From Clostridiales bacterium UBA4039 (GTDB lineage Bacteria; Bacillota; Clostridia; Lachnospirales; Vallitaleaceae): a stretch of 64,000 nucleotides of DNA. A model generated the notes under the pieces. The model did no database searches, was not told the origin of the DNA, and was given only the letters and a program-made list of their open reading frames with translations. A program made the translations under genes and the position numbers. Shown in pieces: positions 9,540-17,743 of this stretch (the stretch's first letter is position 1; every line of letters starts with the position of its first letter). Where the stretch lies: positions 17,818 through 81,817 of the forward strand of contig DGAD01000003.1 in the NCBI GenBank assembly GCA_002382805.1, given 5' to 3'.

Positions 9540-9563
9540 AGTTAGAGAATAGTAGGAGATGTT

Positions 9564-10277
9564 ATGCATATTGGACCTTGGAATTATGTAGTTGTAGATA
9601 TTGAAACAACCGGTATTAATCCGACAGGTAATTATATTACAGAAATCGGTGCGGTAAAAATTATTGATGGTCAGGTGAAGAAGCAGTATAGTCAACTGAT
9701 TAATCCAAAGGTGACAATCTCTCCACAGATAACACAGATTACAGGTATAGATAATGCCATGGTAGAAAATGCACCTAGCTTTGAGGAAGTTATTCCAGAG
9801 TTTTTAACATTTGTTGAAGACCTTCCATTAATAGGACATAATATCTTGTTTGATTTTTCATTCTTAAAGTATCATTGTCAACAATGTGGGTATGCGTTTG
9901 AACATACAGGAATCGATACACTAGAGATAGCCAAGTTGTGCTTACCTACCTTAAAAAGTCGAAGTTTAACATATTTGATTGAACACTTTGAAATAGAGCG
10001 TGAAAAAGCGCATCGTGCTTACCACGATGCGTTAGCAACTTATGAATTGTTTGAAGTGTTCAAAAAAGAATTTTCGGATATGGACCAAAAGATTTTTGAT
10101 CCAAAACCTTTGCACTGGCGGGCTAAGAAGAGTTCGCCGATTACCCCAAGGCAAAAGTCATATCTGAATGCATTGATTAAAAAACATCGTGTCTTTGAAG
10201 ACGTTGCTGTGGAAGCATTGACGAAAAGTGAAGCAAGCCAATATATTGACCGAATTCGCTTTCTAAAAGGCTGCTAG
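9564..10277 (+). CDS. DnaQ-like DEDDh 3'-5' exonuclease
   Basis: A 237-residue protein with the DEDDh exonuclease fold of DNA polymerase III epsilon/PolC proofreading domains. ExoI is VVVDIETTGINP (D12, E14), ExoII is LIGHNILFDFSFL, and ExoIII is HRAYHDALATYELFE, with the catalytic H and D. A C-terminal extension (about 170-237) carries RQKSYLNALIKKH and is not part of the nuclease core. It is a free-standing exonuclease rather than part of a polymerase. It is the last gene of the ispE run and overlaps the convergent TPR gene by 15 bases. Confidence 0.85.
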   Translation: MHIGPWNYVVVDIETTGINPTGNYITEIGAVKIIDGQVKKQYSQLINPKVTISPQITQITGIDNAMVENAPSFEEVIPEFLTFVEDLPLIGHNILFDFSFLKYHCQQCGYAFEHTGIDTLEIAKLCLPTLKSRSLTYLIEHFEIEREKAHRAYHDALATYELFEVFKKEFSDMDQKIFDPKPLHWRAKKSSPITPRQKSYLNALIKKHRVFEDVAVEALTKSEASQYIDRIRFLKGC

Positions 10278-10883
10278 TTTTTTCTCAATCATTGTTTTAT
10301 TGAGAGAATCTAAAGAAGACGCTTTGTGTTTTAAATCGGACAGTTTTTGATGTTGATGATGTTGTGCGTAGAGTTTGGCAAGGGTTATATAGTGATCACT
10401 ATAATCACTTCCAATACGTATGGCTTCTTCAAAGGCGTGGATAGCTTCTTGATACTCTTCAAGCTCAATCATCAAATGTCCGTACTCGGCAAGAGCTTTT
10501 AAAAATTGGTTATAGTTGGCTTCATTTTGAGTAATGATGGTTTGATTGGCCGTTCCAAATCGAATACGAACTTCTGTATTGGTTAAATTAGAAAAGTTCA
10601 TCATGTCCATAGTTGATAATTCTTGAAGATGCTTACTTACCTGTTGATAATGAATTTTCTGACCGGCTTCAAGTGAAGGGATATCCGGCAGGGTTAACCA
10701 TGTCAGATTGGGAGTGATGTAATCTTCTGGGTGAAGTTCCTTGCGTCGAGTGGATAATGATTTTTCTTCTTTGGACCAAAATTGTGCACGATTTTGGTTT
10801 TCTTGATGCATATTTTTTTTAAGATGATGCTGAAATAATGCCACAAGAATGATAAAAATTATAAAAATGGATGGAAAAGACAT
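10263..10883 (-). CDS. Membrane-anchored TPR-repeat protein
   Basis: A 206-residue protein with an N-terminal hydrophobic helix (SFPSIFIIFIILVALF) acting as signal anchor, a polar linker, and TPR-like helices in the C-terminal half (EYGHLMIELEEYQEAIHAFE and SDHYITLAKLYAQHHQHQKL). The start has an AGGAGGCAAATC ribosome site on the reverse strand. TPR proteins mediate protein contacts; no enzyme domain is visible. It stands alone on the reverse strand, convergent with the exonuclease gene. Confidence 0.65.
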   Translation of the reverse strand: MSFPSIFIIFIILVALFQHHLKKNMHQENQNRAQFWSKEEKSLSTRRKELHPEDYITPNLTWLTLPDIPSLEAGQKIHYQQVSKHLQELSTMDMMNFSNLTNTEVRIRFGTANQTIITQNEANYNQFLKALAEYGHLMIELEEYQEAIHAFEEAIRIGSDYSDHYITLAKLYAQHHQHQKLSDLKHKASSLDSLNKTMIEKKLAAF

Positions 10884-10911
10884 GATTTGCCTCCTTATAT
10901 GTTAATGGAAC

Positions 10912-10940
10912 TTGATAATCTAGATAGACTATATTATACT
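10912..10940 (+). promoter_or_regulatory. Promoter of the 34-residue membrane peptide gene
   Basis: TTGATA (10912-10917), a 17-base spacer and TATACT (10935-10940), about 75 bases before the GTG start at 11016. Confidence 0.65.
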
Positions 10941-11015
10941 ATGTATATGCTTTAAGTGTCAAAGTGACTTAGGCGAACATACAGATGTTATCAGTTAAAG
11001 AAATGGAGTGATTTG

Positions 11016-11120
11016 GTGTTTTTTACAAATAGAAAGTTAATAAAAAGAACCGCAGTTGTTGTATCAGCGGTTATTATTATGGCGTTGATTATAGGAATGA
11101 TTGCTCCATATATGATGTAA
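11016..11120 (+). CDS. Single-span 34-residue membrane peptide
   Basis: A short gene starting at GTG 11016 with GGAG seven bases upstream and ending TAA at 11120. The peptide has a basic N-terminus (FFTNRKLIKR) followed by one hydrophobic helix (TAVVVSAVIIMALIIGMI) and the tail APYMM. This plan matches very small Firmicute membrane proteins such as the Prli42-like/DUF4044 type, but similarity is in layout only. A promoter upstream and a perfect terminator three bases after the stop make it a complete monocistronic unit, which argues that it is a real gene. Confidence 0.65.
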   Translation: MFFTNRKLIKRTAVVVSAVIIMALIIGMIAPYMM

Positions 11121-11122
11121 AG

Positions 11123-11145
11123 AGTTGCCTTTGGCAACTTTTTTT
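11123..11145 (+). terminator. Rho-independent terminator after the membrane peptide
   Basis: Perfect 7-bp stem AGTTGCC / GGCAACT with TTT loop, followed by six or more T residues. Confidence 0.9.
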
Positions 11146-11150
11146 GTTCT

Positions 11151-11267
11151 CCAGGAAAGTCTTACTTGAGCTTTCTGCTTTGAAACGCAGCAGAAAGCGT
11201 CAAGGACCTTTCCCTCCGCGAACAATATCTCTTTGAGATAACGCGACAGAGTCGCTTTGTTCTGCAA
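11151..11267. other. Compact multi-hairpin element, possible structured RNA or MITE
   Basis: The stretch folds almost entirely on paper. First arm: GGAAAG (11154-11159) pairs with CTTTCC (11208-11213), enclosing CTTGA+GCTTTCTGCT (11165-11179) paired with AGCAGAAAGC+TCAAG (11189-11204, one bulged G). Second arm: GAACAA (11220-11225) pairs with TTGTTC (11257-11262), enclosing hairpins TATCTC-TTT-GAGATA and GCGAC-AGA-GTCGC as a three-way junction. An 8-base direct repeat TTTGTTCT (11143-11150 and 11256-11263) borders it. It contains no convincing ORF. The strand is unknown. Confidence 0.55.
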
Positions 11268-11274
11268 AAAAATC

Positions 11275-11302
11275 TTGACAAAATATGTAGCTGTGATATC
11301 AT
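11275..11302 (+). promoter_or_regulatory. Promoter of the hemolysin III gene
   Basis: TTGACA (11275-11280), a 16-base spacer and TATCAT (11297-11302), upstream of the gene at 11370. Confidence 0.65.
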
Positions 11303-11369
11303 ATAACAATAAGTAGTATTGATAACCATATCAAGGAACATATATAACGATTAGAGGTAGAGGTGGAAA

Positions 11370-12023
11370 ATGACAGTTAAAATTCAAGATCCTATTAGTG
11401 CACTTACACATTTTTTAGGGGCGATTCTTTCGCTAGTGGCCGTTACATATTTAGTTATAAAAGCATACTATGTAGGGACAACACTACATATGATTGGCTT
11501 TGGGATTTTTGGACTCAGTTTGGTCCTATTGTATTCTGCAAGTACTACGTATCATATTATGGAACAACCCAAAAAAATGAGTCGTATTATGAAGCGCATT
11601 GATCATATGATGATTTTTGTATTGATTGCAGGTACATATACTCCTGTTTGTCTGATTCCTTTGCAGGCAACCAATGGTGGACGCACAGGTTTGACAGTGC
11701 TTGTTGTTGTATGGATTGCAGCGATTCTAGGTATATTTTTAAAATTATTCTGGATGAATGCACCGCGATGGCTTTCGACGCTACAGTATATCCTAATGGG
11801 GTGGATTGCTATTTTTGCCATCTATCCATTGTTTAAAACAATGACATCGGCTGGTTTTTTCCTTCTTGTGGCAGGAGGGGTTATCTATACAATCGGCGGT
11901 TTAATCTATGGAACGAAGTGGCCAAAACTTAAAGGAAAATGGTTTGGATTTCATGAAGTGTTTCATTTGTTTGTCATGGCAGGAAGTGCATGTCACTTTT
12001 TCATGATTTTGACATTAATATAA
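11370..12023 (+). CDS. Hemolysin III (PAQR superfamily) membrane protein
   Basis: A 217-residue integral membrane protein with seven predicted helices. Family markers are DPISALTHFLGAILS at the N-terminus, SASTTYHIMEQPKKMSRIMKRID summarised by STTYHI and RIDHMMIF, GTYTPVCLIPL, and the C-terminal histidines in FHEVFHLFVMAGSACHFF. These conserved H/D/S residues form the metal site of the HlyIII/adiponectin-receptor superfamily. The cellular role in bacteria is poorly defined despite the name. It is monocistronic between its own promoter and terminator. Confidence 0.9.
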   Translation: MTVKIQDPISALTHFLGAILSLVAVTYLVIKAYYVGTTLHMIGFGIFGLSLVLLYSASTTYHIMEQPKKMSRIMKRIDHMMIFVLIAGTYTPVCLIPLQATNGGRTGLTVLVVVWIAAILGIFLKLFWMNAPRWLSTLQYILMGWIAIFAIYPLFKTMTSAGFFLLVAGGVIYTIGGLIYGTKWPKLKGKWFGFHEVFHLFVMAGSACHFFMILTLI

Positions 12024-12053
12024 AAAGTGTCACTTGATCTAAGTGACATTTTT
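12024..12053 (+). terminator. Terminator after the hemolysin III gene
   Basis: Stem GTCACTT / AAGTGAC with loop GATCT, extended by weak pairs and followed by TTTTT. Confidence 0.85.
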
Positions 12054-12137
12054 AAGGAACTCCTTTTAGTTTCATGATAAAAACTGCTATAATGGAAGAA
12101 GATGATTCTGTAAAATACATTCCATGAGGTGAAAAAA

Positions 12138-14219
12138 ATGTTGACATCGCGAACCAAGGAGATTATTGTCCAGATACTTGAGGCCGACGCGTATATAACA
12201 ATTCAGCAAATAGCAGATGAAATAAAAGTAAGCTCACGTACGGTGTTACGTGAGCTAGACGCCGTTGAGACGTGGTTTTTGCAGCAAAAGGTTCCGTTTC
12301 GAAAGAAAAAAGGACGAGGGTTAAAAGTTGAAGTATCAACGACAGTTAGAGAGAGATTACTGACGACCCTTTATTCAGAAAAAGGAAATATCATCTATAC
12401 ACCACAGGAGCGCCAGATTATTCTTAAGGCCGAATTACTTAAAATGACTGACGTGACAAAAATATATTCACTGACGGTCTTGCTGGATGTGACCGAAGGG
12501 ACGATTAGTAATGATTTGCAGCAAATCGAACCATGGTTTGCTCAATATGACTTATATATTGTTCGACGCCCCGGATTAGGGATATTACTCGAAGGCGATG
12601 AAAAGGCAAAGAGAAAAGCGATTGTCAATTTGATTTATGAACATTTTCATTTTGTGGATTTGTTTGAGCTGATGACAGAAAGTCGGCAAAAACATTTAAG
12701 TATCAGTGTGTTTAAAAAATATATCAATCGTTCGATTCTTGATTTGTTGCATCTAGATAGTTTGACGTACATTAAGGAGTTAATCACGCGTTTAGAAAAA
12801 GAGCATTTTTATTATTTTGCAGACAATGCATATATTGCACTTTTTATCCGCTTTAGTATAACACTTAAGCGCGAAGTGTTTTGGCAAAAAAATATATTGG
12901 ATGAGCGATTAAAACGGCAACTTCGAAAAGACCCGGTTAATCAGTTGCTTGAAGAATGGATGGAGGATTTGCCAAACAATCCATTCAAAAAACTACCGGA
13001 AGATGAACGCTTATATTTAGTGATGCACATTAAAGGGAGTAAACTTCGAGAAACTGGTGCAGAATTTAAGATGAGCATGACAGATGACTTTAAAGTCATC
13101 CAGTTAGCAAAAGAGTTTATCAAATCGGTTGAAAAAGAAACCGGTATTTATCTTTCGGATAATGACCAATTGATTTTTGGACTTGTAAAGCATTTGAGGC
13201 CCGCATTATATCGCATGAAGATGAATTTGGACATTATCAATCCTTTGCTCACAGAAATCCATGTAATGTATCCTAAACTTTATGATAGTGTAAAAAAAAG
13301 TGTTCGAGTCATTGAAGAAAAAGAAAAACTAAAAGTTCCAGAAGATGAAATCGCATATTTGGCAACCCATATCGGGGCAGCTATTCATAAAGGCACACGT
13401 GAAATTGTAAAAAAATATAAAGTAATCGTCGCATGCATGTATGGTATCGGAGCGTCCCATCTTCTAATTTCACAATTAGAAAAAAATTTTTCTAATATTG
13501 TCATTAGTGATGTGGTAAGTGTCTTTGATAATATTGAAGAAAGGATGCAAAAAGATGGTGTGGATTTGCTCGTGACAACCATTGAGCCTAAAGAAGTCAG
13601 CGTTCCTTATGTTGTTGTTGGCTCGATTTTACAAGAAAAGGATTTGCATAAGATTAATCAGGCATTACAACGCACCAAGCCAAGACCTGAACCGGAATCA
13701 ATAAAAAGTGCAGACAGTATTTATGAAAAATATGTGCACCTAAAGCGGTATGCAGATATTATCTTAGAGGTAATTGAAAACTATAGGTTTAGCGACCAAG
13801 TTCAGATGCAATCATACAAGCAGTTGATTGCTTATGTTAGCCACCAGATTGCTTCTTCGAATGAAGAAATCAAGGTTCTTGAGAAAGCGTTCCATGAAAG
13901 AGAGGAAAAAGGGGCGACGATACTAAACAAAAAAGGTGTGATTTTGTTGCATTGTCGTGCAGATATTACAAAGGAAATCTGTGTTAATATTCTTCGATTA
14001 AGTGAACCGATACAAAATAAAAGTATTCATACAGTGGTTGTTATGGTGGGACCTCTTAGATATGATGAAAAAATCCTTGAAGTATTATCTGAAATCACCC
14101 ATGGCATTATATCAACTACAATGTCAGATACCATTCAAACGGGAACGGCGGATGTGGTGCAAACCCAGTTATATCAAATGTTGGATAAGTTTTTTCAAAA
14201 GAAAGTTTTAGGCGTCTAA
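12138..14219 (+). CDS. mtlR: MtlR-type PRD-containing transcriptional activator of hexitol PTS
   Basis: A 693-residue multidomain regulator. The domain order is N-terminal HTH (ITIQQIADEIKVSSRTVLREL), a second HTH/Mga-like part, two PTS regulation domains (about residues 190-390, with conserved histidines such as VMHIKGS and LATHIGAAIHKG), an EIIB-like domain (VIVACMYGIGASHLL) and a C-terminal EIIA-like domain. Such proteins are switched by PTS phosphorylation and activate mannitol operons. The ATG at 12138 follows GAGGTG; a GTG at 12129 overlaps the ribosome site. It lies directly upstream of two mannitol-type EII genes, which supports the MtlR call. Confidence 0.85.
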   Translation: MLTSRTKEIIVQILEADAYITIQQIADEIKVSSRTVLRELDAVETWFLQQKVPFRKKKGRGLKVEVSTTVRERLLTTLYSEKGNIIYTPQERQIILKAELLKMTDVTKIYSLTVLLDVTEGTISNDLQQIEPWFAQYDLYIVRRPGLGILLEGDEKAKRKAIVNLIYEHFHFVDLFELMTESRQKHLSISVFKKYINRSILDLLHLDSLTYIKELITRLEKEHFYYFADNAYIALFIRFSITLKREVFWQKNILDERLKRQLRKDPVNQLLEEWMEDLPNNPFKKLPEDERLYLVMHIKGSKLRETGAEFKMSMTDDFKVIQLAKEFIKSVEKETGIYLSDNDQLIFGLVKHLRPALYRMKMNLDIINPLLTEIHVMYPKLYDSVKKSVRVIEEKEKLKVPEDEIAYLATHIGAAIHKGTREIVKKYKVIVACMYGIGASHLLISQLEKNFSNIVISDVVSVFDNIEERMQKDGVDLLVTTIEPKEVSVPYVVVGSILQEKDLHKINQALQRTKPRPEPESIKSADSIYEKYVHLKRYADIILEVIENYRFSDQVQMQSYKQLIAYVSHQIASSNEEIKVLEKAFHEREEKGATILNKKGVILLHCRADITKEICVNILRLSEPIQNKSIHTVVVMVGPLRYDEKILEVLSEITHGIISTTMSDTIQTGTADVVQTQLYQMLDKFFQKKVLGV

Positions 14220-14233
14220 AGCTTTCTTTTTTC
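14201..14233 (+). terminator. Terminator overlapping the end of mtlR
   Basis: An 11-bp stem with one wobble pair (GAAAGTTTTAG / CTAAAGCTTTC), loop GCGT, followed by TTTTTT. The stop codon of the regulator lies inside the stem. Confidence 0.8.
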
Positions 14234-14257
14234 TTTGTCCCATTTATGTCACTTAGT

Positions 14258-14295
14258 GCAATAGACAAAGTTAAAGGTCTATTGCTTTATTTTTA
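14258..14295 (+). terminator. Second terminator or regulatory hairpin before the PTS operon
   Basis: Perfect 9-bp inverted repeat GCAATAGAC / GTCTATTGC with a 10-base spacer, followed by TTTATTTTT. It could be a back-up terminator for mtlR or an operator/leader hairpin for the EII operon that starts at 14374. Confidence 0.5.
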
Positions 14296-14373
14296 GCTAA
14301 AGTAGGCGCATAATGAAAACATACCATTGATCAGTGGACAACTTAATTTTATATTAAATAATGGAGGTATGTT

Positions 14374-15765
14374 ATGGATCAAGCAGTTAAAAGTAACGTT
14401 GGTTCACGGGAAAAAATTCAAACATTCGGACGATTTTTAAGCGGAATGGTAATGCCAAATATTGGAGCGTTTATTGCGTGGGGATTGATTACAGCATTTT
14501 TTATACCGACAGGATGGATTCCAAATGAAAATCTTGCAACACTTGTCGGACCGATGATTACGTATTTATTACCATTGCTCATTGGTTATACAGGAGGAAA
14601 AATAGTTGCTGATGTACGCGGAGGGGTTCTTGGAGCCATAGCAACCATGGGAGTTATTATAGGTACATCGATTCCTATGTTTATCGGTGGAATGATTATG
14701 GGGCCTCTTGCCGGTTGGTGCATTAAAAAATTTGACCAATCCATTGATGGAAAAATACCAGCAGGATTTGAGATGTTAGTCAATAATTTCTCGGCAGGGA
14801 TTATTGGTGGGGTGTTGACAATATTTGCGTATTTAGGTATTGGACCTGTTGTTGAAAGCTTAAGCAATTTTTTAGGGTCTGCGGTGGAATCTATTGTAAG
14901 TGCAGGATTACTTCCGATTGCATCGGTTTTCATTGAACCTGCAAAAATTTTGTTTTTGAATAACGCGATTAATCATGGTGTGCTCAGTCCTTTAGGAATT
15001 GAACAGGCAGCAGAAACCGGACAGTCTATTTTCTTCTTGTTAGAGACAAATCCGGGACCAGGCCTTGGAATTTTATTAGCATATTGGGTATTTTCCAAAG
15101 GAATGATTAAACAATCAGCGCCAGGAGCTATTATCATTCACTTTTTGGGTGGAATACATGAAATATATTTTCCATATATTTTAATGCAGCCATCGCTACT
15201 TTTAGCAGTCATTGCAGGAGGCGCATCAGGCGTATTTACGTTTGTTGTAACTGGAGCGGGACTAGTAGCAACACCATCGCCAGGAAGTATTTTTGCGTTG
15301 TCGGCTATGGCACCTAGAGGAGGGCTGTTACCGGTATTACTTGGAGTGGTAATATCAACCACAGTGTCTTTTTTAATCGCATCTGTGTTGATTAAGCGCA
15401 AAAAAGGTGTCGGTGAAGATTCTTTTTCGAAAGCAAAAGAACAAACATTAAAAAATAAGGGAAAACAATCAACAGTTATTAAAGTATCGAACGTGAAAAA
15501 AATCATTGTAGCATGTGATGCAGGTATGGGATCCTCAGCAATGGGAGCCAGCAAGTTACGCAATAAAGTTAAAAAGGCGGGCTTGGATATCGAGGTGCTT
15601 AATACATCAATTGATGCATTGCCAGAAGATGTAGATATCGTGATTACACATAAGCAATTAACCAATAGGGCTAAGGCAGTAGTGCCAAGAGCGCGTCATA
15701 TTTCAATAGAAGATTTTATCATGACCGATGCTTATGATCAATTAATTGAAGAATTAAGCGAATAG
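14374..15765 (+). CDS. mtlA: PTS mannitol-type transporter subunit IICB
   Basis: A 463-residue phosphotransferase permease. The IIC membrane domain (about 1-345) shows the family stretches FGRFLSGMVMPNIGAFIAWG, VRGGVLGAIATMGVI and ETNPGPGLGILLAY; the IIB domain (about 370-463) has the phosphorylated cysteine C381 in VACDAGMGSSAMGASKLR. No IIA domain is present, so phosphate must come from another protein, most simply the IIA domain fused to the next gene. The ribosome site is GGAGG. The substrate is probably mannitol or another hexitol. Confidence 0.92.
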   Translation: MDQAVKSNVGSREKIQTFGRFLSGMVMPNIGAFIAWGLITAFFIPTGWIPNENLATLVGPMITYLLPLLIGYTGGKIVADVRGGVLGAIATMGVIIGTSIPMFIGGMIMGPLAGWCIKKFDQSIDGKIPAGFEMLVNNFSAGIIGGVLTIFAYLGIGPVVESLSNFLGSAVESIVSAGLLPIASVFIEPAKILFLNNAINHGVLSPLGIEQAAETGQSIFFLLETNPGPGLGILLAYWVFSKGMIKQSAPGAIIIHFLGGIHEIYFPYILMQPSLLLAVIAGGASGVFTFVVTGAGLVATPSPGSIFALSAMAPRGGLLPVLLGVVISTTVSFLIASVLIKRKKGVGEDSFSKAKEQTLKNKGKQSTVIKVSNVKKIIVACDAGMGSSAMGASKLRNKVKKAGLDIEVLNTSIDALPEDVDIVITHKQLTNRAKAVVPRARHISIEDFIMTDAYDQLIEELSE

Positions 15766-15775
15766 ATGTATGTTA

Positions 15776-15810
15776 TGGTTCATAATGTGTCATAGGCACA
15801 TTATGAATCA
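15776..15810 (+). other. Intercistronic hairpin between the two EII genes
   Basis: TTCATAATGTG (15779-15789) pairs perfectly with CACATTATGAA (15797-15807), loop TCATAGG. No T tract follows, so it is more likely an mRNA-stabilising or processing hairpin than a terminator. Confidence 0.5.
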
Positions 15811-15838
15811 TATGTATAAAACATAATGGAGGATTGTG

Positions 15839-17728
15839 ATGGCAGCATACAGTCAAAAAATACAAAAATTCGGACGTTTTTTAAGTGGCATGGTTATGCC
15901 AAATATAGGCGCATTTATTACTTGGGGATTAATAACTGCTCTATTTATACCGACAGGATGGATTCCAAATGAAAAATTTGCTCTTGTCATAGATCCGATG
16001 ATCACCTATTTATTGCCGTTACTTATTGGGTATACAGGAGGAAAAATTGTAAGTGACGTCCGCGGGGGTGTCCTTGGAGCCATTGCGACGATGGGGATTA
16101 TCATTGGAACGACGATTCCCATGTTTATTGGCGGAATGATTATGGGACCTTTTGCCGGATGGTGCATCAAAAAAGTAGATCAATTGTTTGAAGACAAAAT
16201 TCCGGTAGGGTTTGAAATGCTTTTTGCTAATTTTTCTGCAGGAATGGTGGGAACGGTTTTAAGCTTAAGCGCCTATGTGGGCATAGGACCTATTGTAGAA
16301 CGCTTAAATCATGGGTTAGGAGTTGCTGTTGAGGCAGTCGTTCAAGCAAATGCCTTGCCATTTGCTTCTGTATTTATAGAGCCTGCCAAGGTCCTATTTT
16401 TAAATAATGCGATTAATCATGGAGTTCTTGGACCATTAGGTGTTGAAGAGGCTGCTAAAACAGGACAATCAATTTATTTTCTTTTAGAAACGAATCCTGG
16501 ACCCGGCCTAGGCATTTTATTAGCTTATTTTGTGTTTTCGAAAGGCATGATCAAACAGTCAGCGCCAGGAGCTATTATCATTCATTTTTTAGGAGGCATT
16601 CATGAGATATATTTTCCTTATATATTGATGCAACCTAAGCTGATTTTTGCCGTCATTGCAGGTGGAGCAACAGGGATTTTAACCTTTGTACTGACAGGAG
16701 CTGCACTTGTGGCAACACCGTCTCCAGGAAGTGTTTTTGCCCTGTTAATCATGGCGCCTAAAGGAAGCGCAATTCCGGTTTTTTTAGGTATTGTTTTTTC
16801 CACAGTGGTGACATTTTTGATAGCATCAATATTAATGGATCGTAAAGTAGAGCAAGATGAACATAGCCTTAACACAGCGCAGGAAAAAATGCAAATAATA
16901 AAAGGAAAACAGTCGTCCATAGTTCAAAGGATGAATATAGATAGATTGCCAATTGAGAGTAACGTGTTACAGGGCGTTCATAAAATTGTTGTTGCATGTG
17001 ATGCGGGGATGGGGTCTTCAGCGATGGGAGCAAGTAAGCTTAGAAGTGCATTGCGCCAAAGAAATATTGAGGTAGAGGTGCTTAACAAACCTATTGAGCA
17101 GATACCTAAGGATACGGATGTGGTGATAACCCATCAGCTATTGACTGCACGTGCGATGCAGATGTGTCCGGAGAAGATACATTTATCGATTTCAGATTTT
17201 TTGATGACAACACTTTATGAGCAATTAGCGCAAGTATTGGAAAAGGAGATGGGTTCAACAGATGAACCCGGTGAACATATGAACAGTTTAGAAGAAAAAC
17301 CAACACTTCAAAAAGAAAATATAAAGCTAGGTCTGACAACGGTGACCAAAGAAAAAGCAATACGCATGGCAGGGCAGATTCTCTATGAACAAGGATATGT
17401 AGAACATGAATATATTGATGCTATGGTTCAGCGCGATAGTGAACTATCGACATACATCGGAAATGGTACCGCCATTCCGCATGGAGTAAGTGATGCCAAA
17501 AAGAACATCAAACGAACGGGAATTAGCGTTCTTCAATTTCCGGATGGGGTCGATTTTGGAGGCAATCCGGTGTATTTAGTTGTAGGCATTGCAGGCATAG
17601 GCAATGAACATCTGGTTATCTTATCAAATTTGGCGGAGATTGTTGAAGATGAAGCAAAGGTAGAGTTACTTAGACGTACACAAGATGTAGACTATGTATA
17701 TAAACAATTTACTAATCAAGTATTTTAA
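15839..17728 (+). CDS. mtlA: PTS mannitol-type transporter subunit IICBA
   Basis: A 629-residue paralogue of the preceding gene with an added C-terminal IIA domain. IIC occupies about 1-345, IIB has C387 in VACDAGMGSSAMGASKLRS, and IIA (about 490-629) has the phosphorylated H548 in GNGTAIPHGVSDA. This is the E. coli MtlA-like domain order. The ATG at 15839 has GGAGGA five bases before; the adjoining GTG is not used. The close similarity of the IIC halves of the two tandem genes indicates local duplication, with the first copy lacking IIA. It may also phosphorylate the IICB partner. Confidence 0.92.
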   Translation: MAAYSQKIQKFGRFLSGMVMPNIGAFITWGLITALFIPTGWIPNEKFALVIDPMITYLLPLLIGYTGGKIVSDVRGGVLGAIATMGIIIGTTIPMFIGGMIMGPFAGWCIKKVDQLFEDKIPVGFEMLFANFSAGMVGTVLSLSAYVGIGPIVERLNHGLGVAVEAVVQANALPFASVFIEPAKVLFLNNAINHGVLGPLGVEEAAKTGQSIYFLLETNPGPGLGILLAYFVFSKGMIKQSAPGAIIIHFLGGIHEIYFPYILMQPKLIFAVIAGGATGILTFVLTGAALVATPSPGSVFALLIMAPKGSAIPVFLGIVFSTVVTFLIASILMDRKVEQDEHSLNTAQEKMQIIKGKQSSIVQRMNIDRLPIESNVLQGVHKIVVACDAGMGSSAMGASKLRSALRQRNIEVEVLNKPIEQIPKDTDVVITHQLLTARAMQMCPEKIHLSISDFLMTTLYEQLAQVLEKEMGSTDEPGEHMNSLEEKPTLQKENIKLGLTTVTKEKAIRMAGQILYEQGYVEHEYIDAMVQRDSELSTYIGNGTAIPHGVSDAKKNIKRTGISVLQFPDGVDFGGNPVYLVVGIAGIGNEHLVILSNLAEIVEDEAKVELLRRTQDVDYVYKQFTNQVF

Positions 17729-17743
17729 GAAAGAGGTTGAACG

